Below are positions 1 to 11,136 of a stretch of DNA of 64,000 bases, in pieces. Both the position numbers and the translations under genes were made by a program. Within the stretch, counting starts at the first letter, position 1. Each line of letters opens with the position of its first letter. The DNA lies in the NCBI GenBank assembly GCA_026413225.1, contig CM048553.1, positions 147,615,690-147,679,689 on the forward strand, written 5' to 3'. The DNA comes from Otis tarda (Eukaryota; Chordata; Aves; Otidiformes; Otididae). The notes under the pieces are model-generated. The model was given only the letters and a program-made list of their open reading frames with translations, made no database searches and was not told where the DNA came from.

Positions 1-260
1 CGCCGCGCCACCGGGGCCGCGCCGCTGCGCGGGGGGCGGGGGGCGCTGCGCAGCGCTGCGCGGGGGCAGCCCCGGCGGAGGAGGAAAGAGGGCTGCCGGG
101 CGGTGCAGCGAGCACCGGTACCGGCCTCGCCTTGCGGGGCTCGGGACCCGTTCTTTCGGCTTCCTTCCTTTTCCCGGCGCAACTACTGCGCAAGGTGCGC
201 GGCGCGGCCGTTCTCTCCGCTGGGGGGAGCGTGCGGAGGGGGCGGACAAGCAACGCCTGC
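1..260. promoter_or_regulatory. CpG island, probable promoter
   Basis: The sequence is very G+C rich and dense in CpG, in sharp contrast with the AT-rich remainder of the window. A GC-box-like GGGGGCGGGG lies near 32-41. TGCGCA/GCGCTGCGC motifs resembling NRF-1 half sites lie near 47-62, with another TGCGCA near 186-191. CpG islands of this kind mark vertebrate promoters. There is no useful ATG in the island: the only early one, near 275, is followed at once by a stop. A transcript starting here would therefore have a non-coding first exon. CAG|GTGCGT at 306-314 is a plausible splice donor for a plus-strand transcript. The island reaches the window edge, so it could equally serve a minus-strand gene lying outside. 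Confidence 0.65.
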
Positions 261-261
261 G

Positions 262-970
262 GTGCGAGGGTGCGCATGTGAGTGGGTGTGCGGAGGTGTT
301 TGTTCCAGGTGCGTGGGGGTGGTGGTGCCTTTTTGTGCGTAAGGGTGTGCGCGCGCACATGCCTGTGCGCGCGCGCGTATAACTGACCCTATGGTGCGAG
401 TGCGTCTGTGAGGGCTTGCTTCTGTTGGTGTGTGCGTTGTGCATTTTTTTTTTTTGTGTGGGTGAGTGTGCGTTGGGGTGCATGTGTGTTTGTGCCCGTA
501 ACTGCACATGCATGTGTGCCTGTGCAAGTGCGTGCCTTGTGGGTGTGTTTGTGTGCATGCATGTGCTGCTGTGTGGAATGTGGGCACACGCGTGTGTGGT
601 GTGTGTGTGTGTGAACGTGTGCATGTGTATTTCTGTGTGGGCATTGTGTGTGTGCGCAAGTGCCTGTGTTTGTGTGTGCGCATCTGTGTGCCTGTGTGAT
701 GATTCTGTGCAGGTGACTACGTGTGTATGTGTGCACATATTTTTTTGTGTGTGCGCACACACACAGATGCATGTGCGCATGCATCTGTGTGTACGTGTGT
801 TTTGTGCGTGTGTTTGCGTATGTGTGCATGTGTTCTTACACATCAGCATCTGTGTGGCTCTGTGATTGCTCATGCTTTTGTCTTGCACAAGTATGTGTAT
901 GTGTTCATTTGTACAGGTTTGTGTGTGTATGTTTTTATGTGGATGTGCATATGTGTGCATGTATGGGTAT
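262..970. repeat. Degenerate TG/GT-rich simple repeat
   Basis: About 700 bases consist of imperfect TG, TGTG, TGCG and TGCA runs on the plus strand, so nearly every base is G or T with interspersed C/A. Strictly alternating purine-pyrimidine blocks occur, especially the GCGC-rich run near 347-378. Such tracts can adopt Z-DNA. The overlapping open frames on both strands here encode only Cys/Val-rich or His/Thr-rich low-complexity peptides and are artefacts of the repeat. Confidence 0.85.
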
Positions 971-1514
971 AATCTGAAGTGAAGCGTCGATGTACACGAG
1001 TGCGTGAGCTGGGAAATTTTGGCAGGCAGGCAGTCACAAAGCGTGGATCTTTGTGCATGTATCTGCACAGGGTTTTGCATTTCCCCCTGCTGAACAGTGT
1101 GCAGGGGTTTTGTGTGTGCATGGAGTGTATTTATGGGAAGGTGTGTCCTGGGTAGGAACTGTGTTCAACAGGGGTGTGGATGCGTTGTGAGGCTTTCTGT
1201 ATATGTGTAGGTGCATATGTGAATGTGTATGAACATATATTTATGCATATATACATTATATATATATAGATAGATGCAGTAGTACCACGGTATTGTAGAA
1301 AATAATGTTGAAAGAATCTGGAAAGGTAATGATTCATCCTTTACTCCCAAAGCAGAAAGCAAAAGAGGAAGTTTGCATGGCTCCCATGTGAGTGTAGGGG
1401 TGAGCAGTATGTGCCTTCCTTCCACCTTTACTTAAAACCATGCCGTTTTAGTGAGGCCAGCAGTATTTGGCAGAGTGTGGCCCTGCGTATGGCTGGCTCA
1501 ACTCATCTCTGTAG
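971..1514. other. Unique flank with short TA repeat
   Basis: Non-repetitive sequence downstream of the GT-rich tract. It includes a short TATA/TAGA simple repeat near 1250-1272. I see no gene or recognisable element. Confidence 0.4.
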
Positions 1515-1600
1515 CTGTAAGACTGCGTGAAGCTGATGTGAGAAAAGAATATCTTAAACTGCAAGTGCTGGCACTAACTGGCCCCATCGGATCCATACAG
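1515..1600 (+). other. Candidate exon (weak)
   Basis: The 86-base segment follows an acceptor-like CTCATCTCTGTAG and ends in ACAG before GTTTGT, an acceptable donor. After two leading bases it is open throughout, starting VRLREADVRKEYLKLQ, a polar and helix-like sequence. The same frame stays open from about 1451 to 1771. The lack of an initiator and a phase that does not match the next candidate (1739-1846) argue against it. An open run this short is not rare by chance, so this is suggestive only. Confidence 0.15.
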
Positions 1601-1738
1601 GTTTGTTTACCAGAGAGAAGCAAAGGAATATATTTCATGGGCTCATGTGCTGTCTACAGCCCTCTCTTGCAGACACATAAGTCTTGGAGGGTGACTGTTG
1701 TAATTGAAACTTGGTGGGCTTGTTTGCTTCCTCTGCAG

Positions 1739-1846
1739 TGGCTCAGGAATGTGATTTCACAAGTGATGTGAGCTCTGTGCTGGTGTTTAGGGCAGTGCCA
1801 CACTGGGATAAAGTTTTTGACAGAATTTCAGTGGTCCCTGTTTCAG
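1739..1846 (+). other. Candidate coding exon
   Basis: A strong pyrimidine tract and acceptor (TTTGCTTCCTCTGCAG) precede 108 bases ending TTTCAG before GTAATG, a good donor. One frame is fully open (two leading bases, 35 codons, one trailing base). It reads AQECDFTSDVSSVLVF and later PHWDKVFDRISVVPVS, with a protein-like mix of residues. Entry and exit phase are both 1, compatible with the 39325-39432 candidate. I recognise no family. Open frames of this size are fairly common by chance, so transcript support is needed. Confidence 0.22.
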
Positions 1847-1921
1847 GTAATGTGGGATGAGTAATAACCACTCTATTCAGAACCTGCCCACTGTATTCAT
1901 TAAAAGAATTCCAATATATCT

Positions 1922-2750
1922 TGTCGCAGCCTGGAAGGAGCTGTATAGAAGGGCTTCCCTCCCCCCGGGACCAATGACTAAGTTCGTGATTCCTTTGGAC
2001 TGAATTAAGGTGAAATGACACCAGCCAACCAGTTTTATGATTTATTAATACAACATACAAGGCTTGTGGTTAGATACAATAACTCAATGGCAACTATTTA
2101 ACTGGATAACTTCACTGGATAAACAAGTCCTGTGCCACACATTTACTTACATCTAGTCTTTAAAGGAAGGAGAAGAGAGAGAGATACAGAAGATATCACC
2201 ACCCATGAATCCAGCGGTATCCCATTGGTCCTTCTTGCTCTGGGTGTCTTGGTGGTGGGGGGAACCCCTAGCCTCTGATGGTACCATTTTTATACAGTCC
2301 AAGTCCCAAAATCTCTGCTCAGTTCCAAGAAGCTTCATGCATATGCATATTGGGCGTGATGCCATGCGAGGGTAGGCATGGTCTGGTTCAGCGCAGGCTT
2401 GGTGTATCTTGGGTGGTCACAGGGAGACTATTCTGGGTGCCGCATCAGGTGAGACCCTCCCCAAGGTCTAGCACCCTGCACATGCACAGTTAGTTATTGA
2501 CAGGCATCAAAAACATGGAATACTGTCTCTCAGTCCTGCTTCTGCAGGGTTGGAAACGGGTGTCTTGCTCTTGTGAAGTCTGCCATCTTGTGAAGTTTTT
2601 GCATCAAAACCACGAAATACTGTTCTTACTTGTGGTTGCAATGCCTACTACACACGAGTCTCTTGCAAAGTCTGCAACATGTACAGCAAAACTCCCATCT
2701 TCTGCACCAAGAAATTTTTAAGGGAAATGTCTACTCATGTGTCCACCACA
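1922..2750 (-). mobile_element. Solo LTR of an endogenous retrovirus, complete
   Basis: The element is bounded by TG...CA (minus strand TGTGGTGG to GGCTGCGACA) and flanked by the 5-base direct repeat TATCT (1917-1921 and 2751-2755), the target-site duplication of a retroviral integration. Read on the minus strand it has a TATA box TATAAAAA (2287-2294) and a polyadenylation signal AATAAA (2041-2046) about 240 bases downstream. U3 is therefore about 2750-2260, R about 2260-2025 and U5 about 2025-1922. There is no internal gag/pol/env sequence and only one LTR, so it is a solo LTR left by recombination between the two LTRs of a provirus. The duplication could be read as 6 bases (ATATCT) if one terminal base is reassigned. 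It does not resemble the other two LTR families in the window. Confidence 0.85.
2287..2294 (-). promoter_or_regulatory. TATA box of the 1922-2750 LTR
   Basis: TATAAAAA on the minus strand inside the solo LTR, correctly placed upstream of its AATAAA signal. It is the likely core promoter element of the LTR. Whether it is still active cannot be seen. Confidence 0.55.
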
Positions 2751-3019
2751 TATCTCTCTTTACTATATACATGTATGTTCATTTATGCATGTATGTATGC
2801 ATGTAACTGGAACCCATTTTTCAAAACTGAAGGGAAACTTGTGCTTTCAGAATAGCATGAATGGCCTCACTTCTAGTATTCAGCACTTTTTATGTGCTTG
2901 GAATAAAGTTCTACTCTTCTTCTCCCAAGAACACTTTCCAGCTCTGGAACTGAAATCTCCGTGGGGTAAATACCTTATCAGTTACAGAGGAGAAGAAATA
3001 GATATTGAAGACCTACACT

Positions 3020-3240
3020 TAGGTTTAGATTGGATATTAGGAAACACTTCTTCACTGAAAGAGTGGTCAGGCACTGGAACTCTCTGCCCAAGGAAGTGGT
3101 GGAGTCACCATCCCTGGAGGTGTTCAAAGAATGTATAGATGTGGCACTTCAGGAAATGGTTTAGTAGACATGGTGGTGTTAGGTTGATGGTTGGACTTGA
3201 TGATCTTGGAGGTCTCCTCCAATCTTAAGATTCTATGATT
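3020..3240 (+). mobile_element. CR1 LINE, 3' fragment
   Basis: A 5'-truncated CR1. It carries the last ORF2 codons (sequence of the type TTTAGATTGGATATTAGGAAA, then a TGGAACTCTCTGCCCAAGG-like stretch) and the 3' untranslated segment GGTTGGACTTGATGATCTTGG, ending in ATTCTATGATT. It is well diverged, so probably an old copy. Confidence 0.85.
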
Positions 3241-3732
3241 ATTATTATTTCTAATTCATGCATTGCATTGCTCAGTACTTTAATACCTAACTTATTTAGG
3301 AAGTTCATTTTGATGCTGTTAGAAGCCGTGTCTGTTTAACATCCAGTAAGATTTACGCTGTGAGTTATCTGTATTACTTCTGAAAAGGAAACTTTGGCTT
3401 ATCAGTTAGATGCTGAACGTGAACAAAGAAATGCCTATAGTTAAAAGTGGGATGCCCAAGGAATTTTTGTGGCCAAATTCCTACCAATTTTCAAAAACCC
3501 TTAGGTTTCCAAGTAATTTAGATGCATTTTAAAATAGTACTTCAGCAAATTGTAGGCACATTTGATAGTATTAATGCTAGGGATTGATTTAAATTTCTTT
3601 ATAGAACATCCCCACCCCAACCCTCAAACACTGTGATTGCATTTTTTTGTGGTTGTTTTGTTGTTAAACACTAGTATCCCCCTTTGAGTGATTTGGGGTT
3701 CAAGCTGTAGATTATGCTATATGTATAGTGTC
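3241..3732. other. AT-rich unique sequence
   Basis: No gene, repeat family or regulatory pattern is recognised between the CR1 end and the pyrimidine tract. Confidence 0.4.
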
Positions 3733-3912
3733 GCCTTTCTCCTTCCTCTTACTTTTTGCTCCTTCCCTACCTCCCCCCTCCCTCCCTTCCTTTCCTTCTT
3801 CCTTCCTTCCTTCCTTCCTTCCTTCTTTCTCTCTTCTCCTTCTCTTCCCTTCTTTCTTCCCCTCCTTCTCTTCCCTTCTTTCTTTCCCTCCTTCTCTTCC
3901 CTTCTTTCTTGT
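3733..3912. repeat. CT-rich (pyrimidine) tract, left part
   Basis: Plus-strand TTCC/CTTC/TCTTCCC repeats form a nearly pure polypyrimidine run. It continues after the LTR at 5046, showing that the LTR integrated into a pre-existing tract. The Ser/Leu/Pro/Phe-rich open frames here are artefacts. Confidence 0.85.
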
Positions 3913-5045
3913 TGTTCTGGTTTTGTTTACTGAGGGGGGGCCTAAGGTGGTAGGTTCTGTAGGAAACTGCTAGAAGTTGCTCCCCTTTGTTTAGTGGACT
4001 CGGCTGGGCCTAGGGCAGACCCACTGCTGGCCAAGGCCGAGCCAATTGGTAGCAGAATGTCCCATGATAACGCCTCTGCGATAACGTATTTAAGTAGGGG
4101 AAAACAGAAAAAAAAGAGGAGGAGATGTGAAGCAGCTGAGCAGGGGGCAGAGAGGGGGAGGCGTGAGCCTTGTGGGCCTTGCAGGCCTCACCCTCTGGCC
4201 TCCCGCCGGGCAGCTGACTGGGCCCAACTCGGCCTGGCCCAGCTGCAGGAAGTGGAGAGGAGATGAGAAGTGAATAAGATGTAAAAAGGATCCTGAGAGG
4301 CGTCTGCCAGCCTGTTGTGAGGAACGGCTGCAGATGCCAAGGTCAGTGAAGAAGGAGGGGGAGGAGTAACGCGGCTCCTGGCCAAGATTTCTCTGCAACT
4401 CGTGGTGAAGACCATGGTGGAGCGGGTTGTCCCCCTGCAGCCCATGGAGGTCCACGGAGGGGCAGAGATCCACCTGCAGCCCGTGGAGGACCCCACGCCG
4501 GAGCAGGTGGAGGCCTGAAGGAGGCTGTGGCCTGTGGAGGGCCCGCTGGGACAGCTGTTCTGGAGGGACTGCACCCTGTGGAAGAGATGACCCACGCCGG
4601 AGCAGTTTCACAAAGGACTGTAGCCCATGGGAGGGACCCCACGAAGGAGCAGAGGAGGAACGCGAGGAGTTCTTCCCCTGACGATGACACAGCGGCGTAA
4701 AACAACGCATGATGAACTGACCGCGACCCCCATTCCCTTTTCCCCCACCCCGTGCTGCTCGGGAGGGGAGGTAGTATAGATAATGTTAAGCCCGGGAAGA
4801 GGGAGGGGTGGGGGGAGGTTATCTTGTTCCCTGTCTCATTCTCCTGCTAATTTTAGAAATAAATGAATAGTTTTCCCCAAGTCGAGTCTGTTTTGCCCGT
4901 AACGGTAACTTTAAGGATTTCTCCCCGTCCTTATCTCAAACCTTGAGCCGTTTTCCTTGTATCATCTCCTCCTATTCTCTTGGAGGGTGGGGGGAGCGAG
5001 AGAGAGACTGCGTAGTCTGGTCCCGATCGGGGCTGAACTACAACA
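3913..5045 (+). mobile_element. Solo LTR, about 1.13 kb, ERVL-like
   Basis: A complete LTR beginning TGTTCTGG and ending CTACAACA, flanked by a perfect 5-base target duplication CTTGT (3908-3912 and 5046-5050). It interrupts a CT-rich tract that resumes on the other side. A TATA-like GTATTTAAG is at 4086-4094 and AATAAA is at 4858-4863. The 750 bases between are G+C rich and contain near-repeated phrases around CCATGGAGG and GGAGCAG. No internal retroviral genes are present. A 5-base duplication and the general LTR plan fit avian ERVL (class III) elements; this class assignment is inference. Open frames inside it on either strand are not genes. Confidence 0.88.
4858..4863 (+). terminator. LTR polyadenylation signal AATAAA
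   Basis: AATAAA is followed by the conserved GAATAGTTTTCCCC block. The same signal occurs at the equivalent place in the sibling LTRs near 25988, 28116 (minus) and 36990, which supports it as the retroviral polyA signal marking the R region. Confidence 0.6.
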
Positions 5046-5050
5046 CTTGT

Positions 5051-5208
5051 TCTTTCTTTTGCTCTCTCACTCTGCTTTTCTTCCTCCTTTTGTGTTTTTC
5101 TTTCTTTCCCTTTCTCTCCCTCATTCTTTCTTGTCCTCTTTTTTTTTTTTTTTTCTCCTCTCTTCTTCTTTCTCTCTTCTCTTCTTCTTTCTCTCTTTCC
5201 CCCCTTTT
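5051..5208. repeat. CT-rich tract, right part
   Basis: Continuation of the pyrimidine tract split by the 3913-5045 LTR, including a run of about 16 T near 5139-5154 and TCTTCTTTCTC repeats. Confidence 0.8.
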
Positions 5209-8200
5209 TTGGCATGGTCGAGCTTATTGATCATTTGGGTGCCAGTCAGGGATGAAAGTGACTTGGCAAGGACCATTAAGTCAATCACTATGATTAAGTA
5301 CTCCCAAGAATTTTAAAATGTGCTGAAATCAGAAGTGTGCAGAGACTTAAATGTCTGACCTGTCAGTCACATGAACATCAGCATTGCTAGTGGAAAATGT
5401 GTATCGGAGACTTGACAGTGATGGTGCTCTTTTGCGTTATTATTGTTGGATGCTTCATAAGGTAAACTATGCTGTGATGCCTTAGTTACAGTATCTGTAA
5501 GCAGGTACTCTTGCCTCAGAATATCCAAGAAATAATACACCAAAATAGTTATATGGAATAATGCACTACTATTGGTATTCACATTTCCCTACTTCACAGT
5601 TCCCTGTTCACTTTGCCAAGGCAGATCAAATTTCAGTTTTGATAATTACATTACAAATTCCTCCTACATTTTCAGCTGCATTTGTTATTCCTCATTCACT
5701 GTCATATACTTTTGTGTAAGGTAGCTGTATTTTGTTAAATAACTCCTATGTTTTGCCCCTGGGTAACATCACTCTAATTGTAGGTAGATTGATTGCTTTG
5801 CTTTAAAAAATGCAGTGGGGTCTTCCATGATAAATAACACTGTGAATAATATGATACACAGTGCTTGCAAGCACAGATAGCATATGTAGGCATGTGTAAA
5901 GCATATAGGCAGTGATGTTTAAAAATATGTGTTTGACTTAGAATACAGATCTCATTCACTCATATCACATAATTATTTTGAATATTCTGACCTAATACAG
6001 AATTTTCTGACTTAGTTCATCTATCATAAACCCAAATATGCTTCTTAGACTTAACCATGACCCTGAACTGCCTGCTTATCTGTTGGTGAGCCCTAACATT
6101 CTTCTCTTACCCTGAAAATAGTAGGAAAGTGTTACAAATATACTCTAAAACTTCCATTTTTTCACTTTTCAATGTGTTGGAGTCCTTTAGGGGAGGTCAC
6201 AAAGAGAAGGACACCATTGTGCCATCCCCAGGTAGGTGGCACTTCACTCCTTACCTCTGTTTACTCAGAGTAGAATGGTTTTACTGGTGTGAAACAGATA
6301 ATGAGATTTGGATGGGAAAGAGTGAGGCAGGGACCGTTCCACAAATGTTGGGGTGCTACCATGTGCTGATGTTACTGACACATATTCACAGTAAAGGACA
6401 CAGCCGTAGTATGAAGTATAATATAACCCAGACAAAGATGCAGTAAATATAGAGATAGCTGGAGGGGAAAGGTGCCGTAATAGCTACCTCCTCTTGACTA
6501 CTTTTTAAGTTAAGTTTTCATAAATCAGGTTCTAAGCTTCCTCTAGCACAAAATATCTCTGTTCAAGAAAACCAGATAGTAGTAATATTCAAGAGTACCC
6601 GCGTACACGCCTGAATAAAGAAAGGAAGGGATATTTCTTTCAGAAGCACTGTTCACAGGGATCAGTGTTTCACTATCGCAATTAGCTGTGATTTTGTTAT
6701 CTCCCTATTAAATGTTCCTTGCATTCTGCTAGAGGCCACATCTAAAATCTGTTTGGAAACAAGAGAGAGAATATAATTCTATTTTATGCAACATTTTCTG
6801 ATTTCGATATTGTACTATACAACATTTAGTTTTCGAGTGGAATTCAAGGAATTCATTTTGGTCTACTTCTACTAGATTTTGCATATCCTAGGGACTAAAT
6901 TTATTTTTATTGTATCAGTCATGATTGGTCAAGATGGTCTTGGTGTGTATTTGTGTTTGTCTGGGATTTAGACAACTGGCATTCTCAGCAGAAGCTATCA
7001 CCGCTGTCATGTCCTCCTATCGCTGGTCAGTAGAGTTTGAGTTTGATGATTTGGAAATCCTATTGGGTGTGTGAAAATCAGAAGTGTCTGACTTTACACA
7101 GGCAGAATGACTTTTTACATGGTATGTACAGTGAGACCAGGCTCACTAAGATGTGCTAGGCACTCAGCTTGGGCAAAATTTAGATCTTGATTCCCCTGTC
7201 CTTAGTAATTGAGTAGCATATGTTCAAATAGCTATTTTTACACTAGCTATATTACCCCTTAGATCTGTCAGTTTAGGACCTTTGGGCCATGACCGAAGAT
7301 GTTGTTGCTTATTCTGCTCAATGTACTGCTCTGTTGAGATGCACAAGTAGCTCCCAATAAGTTCATGCATGTGATACAGTGCAACATTGTGCAAGGAAAG
7401 CTTGCTGAAGGGATGCTTGAATGGTGAAAGTTTAGAAAAGATTTTTAATGTGATTGTTGCAACAAATACAATTATTTAGTATATACTTAAAGACAGATTA
7501 TCACCTGGAGTTCTGGATACCATGGACATACAAAAGGGAAATTCCATAACAGGGAATAGCTGCACATAGTGTCAGTAGAACAAAAGAGAAGAGGTAAATA
7601 CTGGGGAAAAAAAGTGTGGTAGGAAATTGCTATGCTTTGTCACTGAAGTAATAAAATAAACATGTCTATAATTGTATCAAATGTTATCCTTCTGTTATAC
7701 TAGCACTACTGCAGTATGTAAAGGAAAAGAAATCAGGAAAGGGTGATGAGGTGCTAAAATAGAAAGAAAAAAGATTTCATTTTTTTAGTGGGTTGTGTAG
7801 GTAGGGAAGTGGGGGAGCTGGTGGGGGAAGATTAAAACATCCTTCCAAATTCCACTTTCCTGTTTGCATTAGATTGAGATATAGTAAAGGTATATTAAAC
7901 ATGTCAGTTATTTAACTGTCATTCAGTGATAATCAGATGCAATGTATGTACTATCATTCTTCATTGAGCAAATCTAAACTGCATTCTCACTGGTGAGAGT
8001 GAGATTTTCTGAGTAAACTTCTATTTGCTAGCCAGGGGGTGAAAAGAATACTTTACAGAAAAAAGGTTTCTACTGCATCTCAGATTTTGTTTTAATTATT
8101 TATATGACTGTTTTTTATCTGCATTATCTGTTGCATTGTTTAATGTTTAATGTTTTTGATGTCTTTGTGTGGTTCTTGGAATGTTAGGGAAGATAAGCAC

Positions 8201-10683
8201 TGTAGATATAAAATTAATAATTAATCATTCTTGATGATACTTAGAGAAGTTACATATATAAATCCTCTGGTGTCTGAAGGGGAACAAATCTAGAAAGCCT
8301 CTGTTTTGCTGTTATTCTGCATGAAGGATTCTCCTTGACTTGAACAGGAATTCTATGCATGGAGCTGTAAGAAACCTAAACCTGTAAAATATTGGTAACC
8401 TTGACTCTAATTTCAGATTGCAAATTATATAATGAACAGCTTTTATAAGTAATTCATACCTAGAAAGAAGACTGCCTACCATATATTCTTTAATAAACAC
8501 TGAAGAGTATAGAGACTGTTGACATTGCAGACAGAATTGATAACCTGGTCTAGAGACATATTTCTGGATACGCAACTAAAGTATACTTACTGACAGCTTT
8601 TAGATGCCATACGCTGAGGTTATAAAGACACAGATAGGTTAGGAAATTTTGGTGGCAATTGTTTGCAATTTTTAATCTTGAAGAAGAGACAGCAAAGATG
8701 GAACTTAAATGTAGCTGATGAACACAAATGTCACAGCTGAGATTTTATTTTGATTCATGACTGCATTATTAATTTGTCTGAGTGTTCAAGGTAGCCTAGT
8801 AAAATATTTCTAACTTGTTTGTATTATTTAGTGTTAGACATTGATTGGAAGCTGGAAAGGCATTAAAGAAAGTGGGTGGAAAAGATTACTGGACTAGTTT
8901 CAGGCTATTTTGTTTCAGCTAGATATTTTGTATGCATTAACAGAGCTAGATCTTTTTCCTATCTATTTTTCTCTGTACTCCACTCTCAAATGATTTATAA
9001 TGTTTGAATCCCTTCCCCTGTTTAGTCAAGTGCAGTATTACAGCAAAGAGTATATCAATGCTGACTTTGAATAGCATTTCACAGCCAACTCTGTCATTTC
9101 TTTTTCTGTAGGAGCACTGTATATTGCTTGGAGAATGATAAACTGAAAGTAATGAGTGGTGATGTGGTGATGCTGTAATTTTTTGTGCAGCTTGAAATGC
9201 AGATCTGAGCTGACCTGTGTTAGGGTATGTGGTAAAAAGTTCACCCCTACAAACATAGAGGAGAACAGAGACACAGGCCTCTGCTCTGACCTCCCCAGGT
9301 GTGTCCCAGGAGAGCATCAGCCCACAGGCCAGGTGAGACCCAGCAGTGGGAGTCCCTGAGCATGATTCTCAGGGGCACCACCCAGACTGGAGGGTCCCTG
9401 CTCTGGAGGACAGTGCTCATTATGGGATGCATGGGAAAAGCATGCTAGGATTGTGTGAAACTTCCTATAAAATATTTAGAGGAGGAACCAAAGGTGGGGA
9501 AACAGAGGAATCAAAGTGCTTTAGGAAGTAACAAATGTGCGAAAATTGAGAGATAAGAAGCTAAAGGGGACCAGTCACCTGTTGACAGTTTGCTGGTCAG
9601 TACCCTTGTCTGCATTTCAGATGATGACCTACATTTTTCAGCTGTATATGTCTACAGTTTACTTAATTTGATGCTCTTGAATGTGCTGCTTCTTATCTAT
9701 ATGTTGTTTTCATGGGCAGCAAAATTTGTTGACATATGTACGCTACTTTTGATTCTGCTCTGTGATTATTGTTTTTTACTTGAAAATATAGAATGTATAA
9801 CATTATCCATTCTCATTAATGGATTAGATGAACTATTGTTTTAAGTTCTTTGATTTCAGTTAGTAAGAATAAAGTACTTCAATAAATATATAGTATTAAT
9901 ATCCAGAGGCACTAATTTTTTATTTTCCATACTGTGCCAATTTATCACATATAAAAAATTTCTATCATCAGGTTCCTCTGAGTTTTTTTTCTTCTGATGT
10001 ATTTTTACTGCTTTAAGATTTCCAGTTTCCTATGAAAGTGTTAGCTACCTTTCTGAAACATTAATCAGTTGCATTTTTTTATTTCAAGCATAGTGTCTAT
10101 CCATATATGTGTTTGTCATTATTATAGAAACAAAGAAAATGGACTGTAGTGTATTGTCTTACTGAATGTATAACCGTATGCATCTCAGTCTATTTGTCTT
10201 TTTAAGAAAATTGTTTCATTTGTAAGCAAGCAATTTATTGTCTGAAATCCTAATAGCATCTGGCAGAAGTATTTTAGAGATACAATAAGTGGCATCAAAA
10301 TATTTTTTATTAAATGAGAAATAATGTTTGCACTAGAAACACTGAAGGGCTACAAGTAAAGAAAATAATGGGATCCTTGAATATTGAATATGTTGAAAAA
10401 TTGACAATGAACTCAAATGAGTGTAAAAGAATCTTTAGTAGCTCTACTATCATTAAATGGAACAAGTTCAATATAATAGCAGATATTTTAGAGTTATTTC
10501 AAGAAAATATGTTGGAAATAATGTCAAATATTTGAAAGGCTACTCAAAGTAATTAATTTGGTTTTATCACAGTAAAATGTTGGAATATGTCTAGAATAAG
10601 ATGGAAAATAAATAGCAAAATACAATATATACTATATGAACTCTATATAATTTATCAATATAATTAATGCATAGTGTAACAAA
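5209..10683. other. AT-rich, gene-poor unique sequence
   Basis: About 5.5 kb without a recognisable gene or repeat family. The open frames are short, AT-driven and not protein-like. A more G+C-rich patch near 9240-9460, with CTATAAAATATTTAG at about 9463, could be part of an unrecognised LTR, but I found no boundaries. The remainder is most easily read as intronic or intergenic. Confidence 0.45.
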
Positions 10684-11136
10684 GCAAGCAGGTGGGGCTT
10701 GGCTGAACAGGGAACTCTTCATGGAGCTCAAAAGAAAAAAGAAATTGTATGATCTATGGAAGCAAAGTCAGGCTTTGCAGGAAGATTACAGAGCTGGGGT
10801 TTACATATGCAGGGAGAAAACATGAAAGGCCAAAAGCTCAATTAGAGTTGCAAATGGCCAGTGTCATGTCAAACAACACAAAAGACTTTTTAAAGTATGC
10901 TAATAGCAAGAGGAGATCTAAGGAGAATGTTGGATCTGTACTTGATAGTCATTGGATAAAAAGGGATGAAGAAAAGGCAGAGGCGTTAAATGTTTTTTTT
11001 TGCCTCAGACTTTAATAATACCGATAGACTGTGGTCTGCCAAGTTGTCTGAGTTGGAGGACCATAAATGCAGGAACAGTGACTTTCCATTAGTGGTCACT
11101 GAAATTATAAGGGACTAGTTGTATCAGTTGTATCAG
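10684..11136 (+). mobile_element. CR1 LINE, left half (ORF2 linker region)
   Basis: Shows the ORF2 region between endonuclease and reverse transcriptase: a basic stretch with AQLELQMASVMSNNTKDF and YANSKRRSKENVG, continuing to ATTATAAGGGACTAGTTGTATCAG. An LTR then interrupts it (11137-11833) and CR1 resumes at 11834. Compared with the usual CR1 order, some tens of bases are missing at the break, and TTGTATCAG is present twice in tandem (11119-11136) exactly at the junction. The frame is disrupted, so it is inactive. Confidence 0.85.

Noticed and set aside
183-977. Overlapping open frames on both strands of the TG-rich tract (up to 166 codons)
   Set aside because: They translate a simple repeat into His/Thr- or Cys/Val-rich strings. 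Open frames on both strands come from the lack of A/T-rich stop codons.
3688-3973. Ser/Leu/Pro/Phe-rich open frames in the CT tract
   Set aside because: Translation of a pyrimidine simple repeat.
4090-4710. 206-codon minus-strand frame, and similar frames in the sibling LTRs (11119-11736, 28099-28794, 36141-36797)
   Set aside because: They lie in the GC-rich middle of a non-coding LTR, are in different frames and orientations between copies, and show no retroviral or host protein features.
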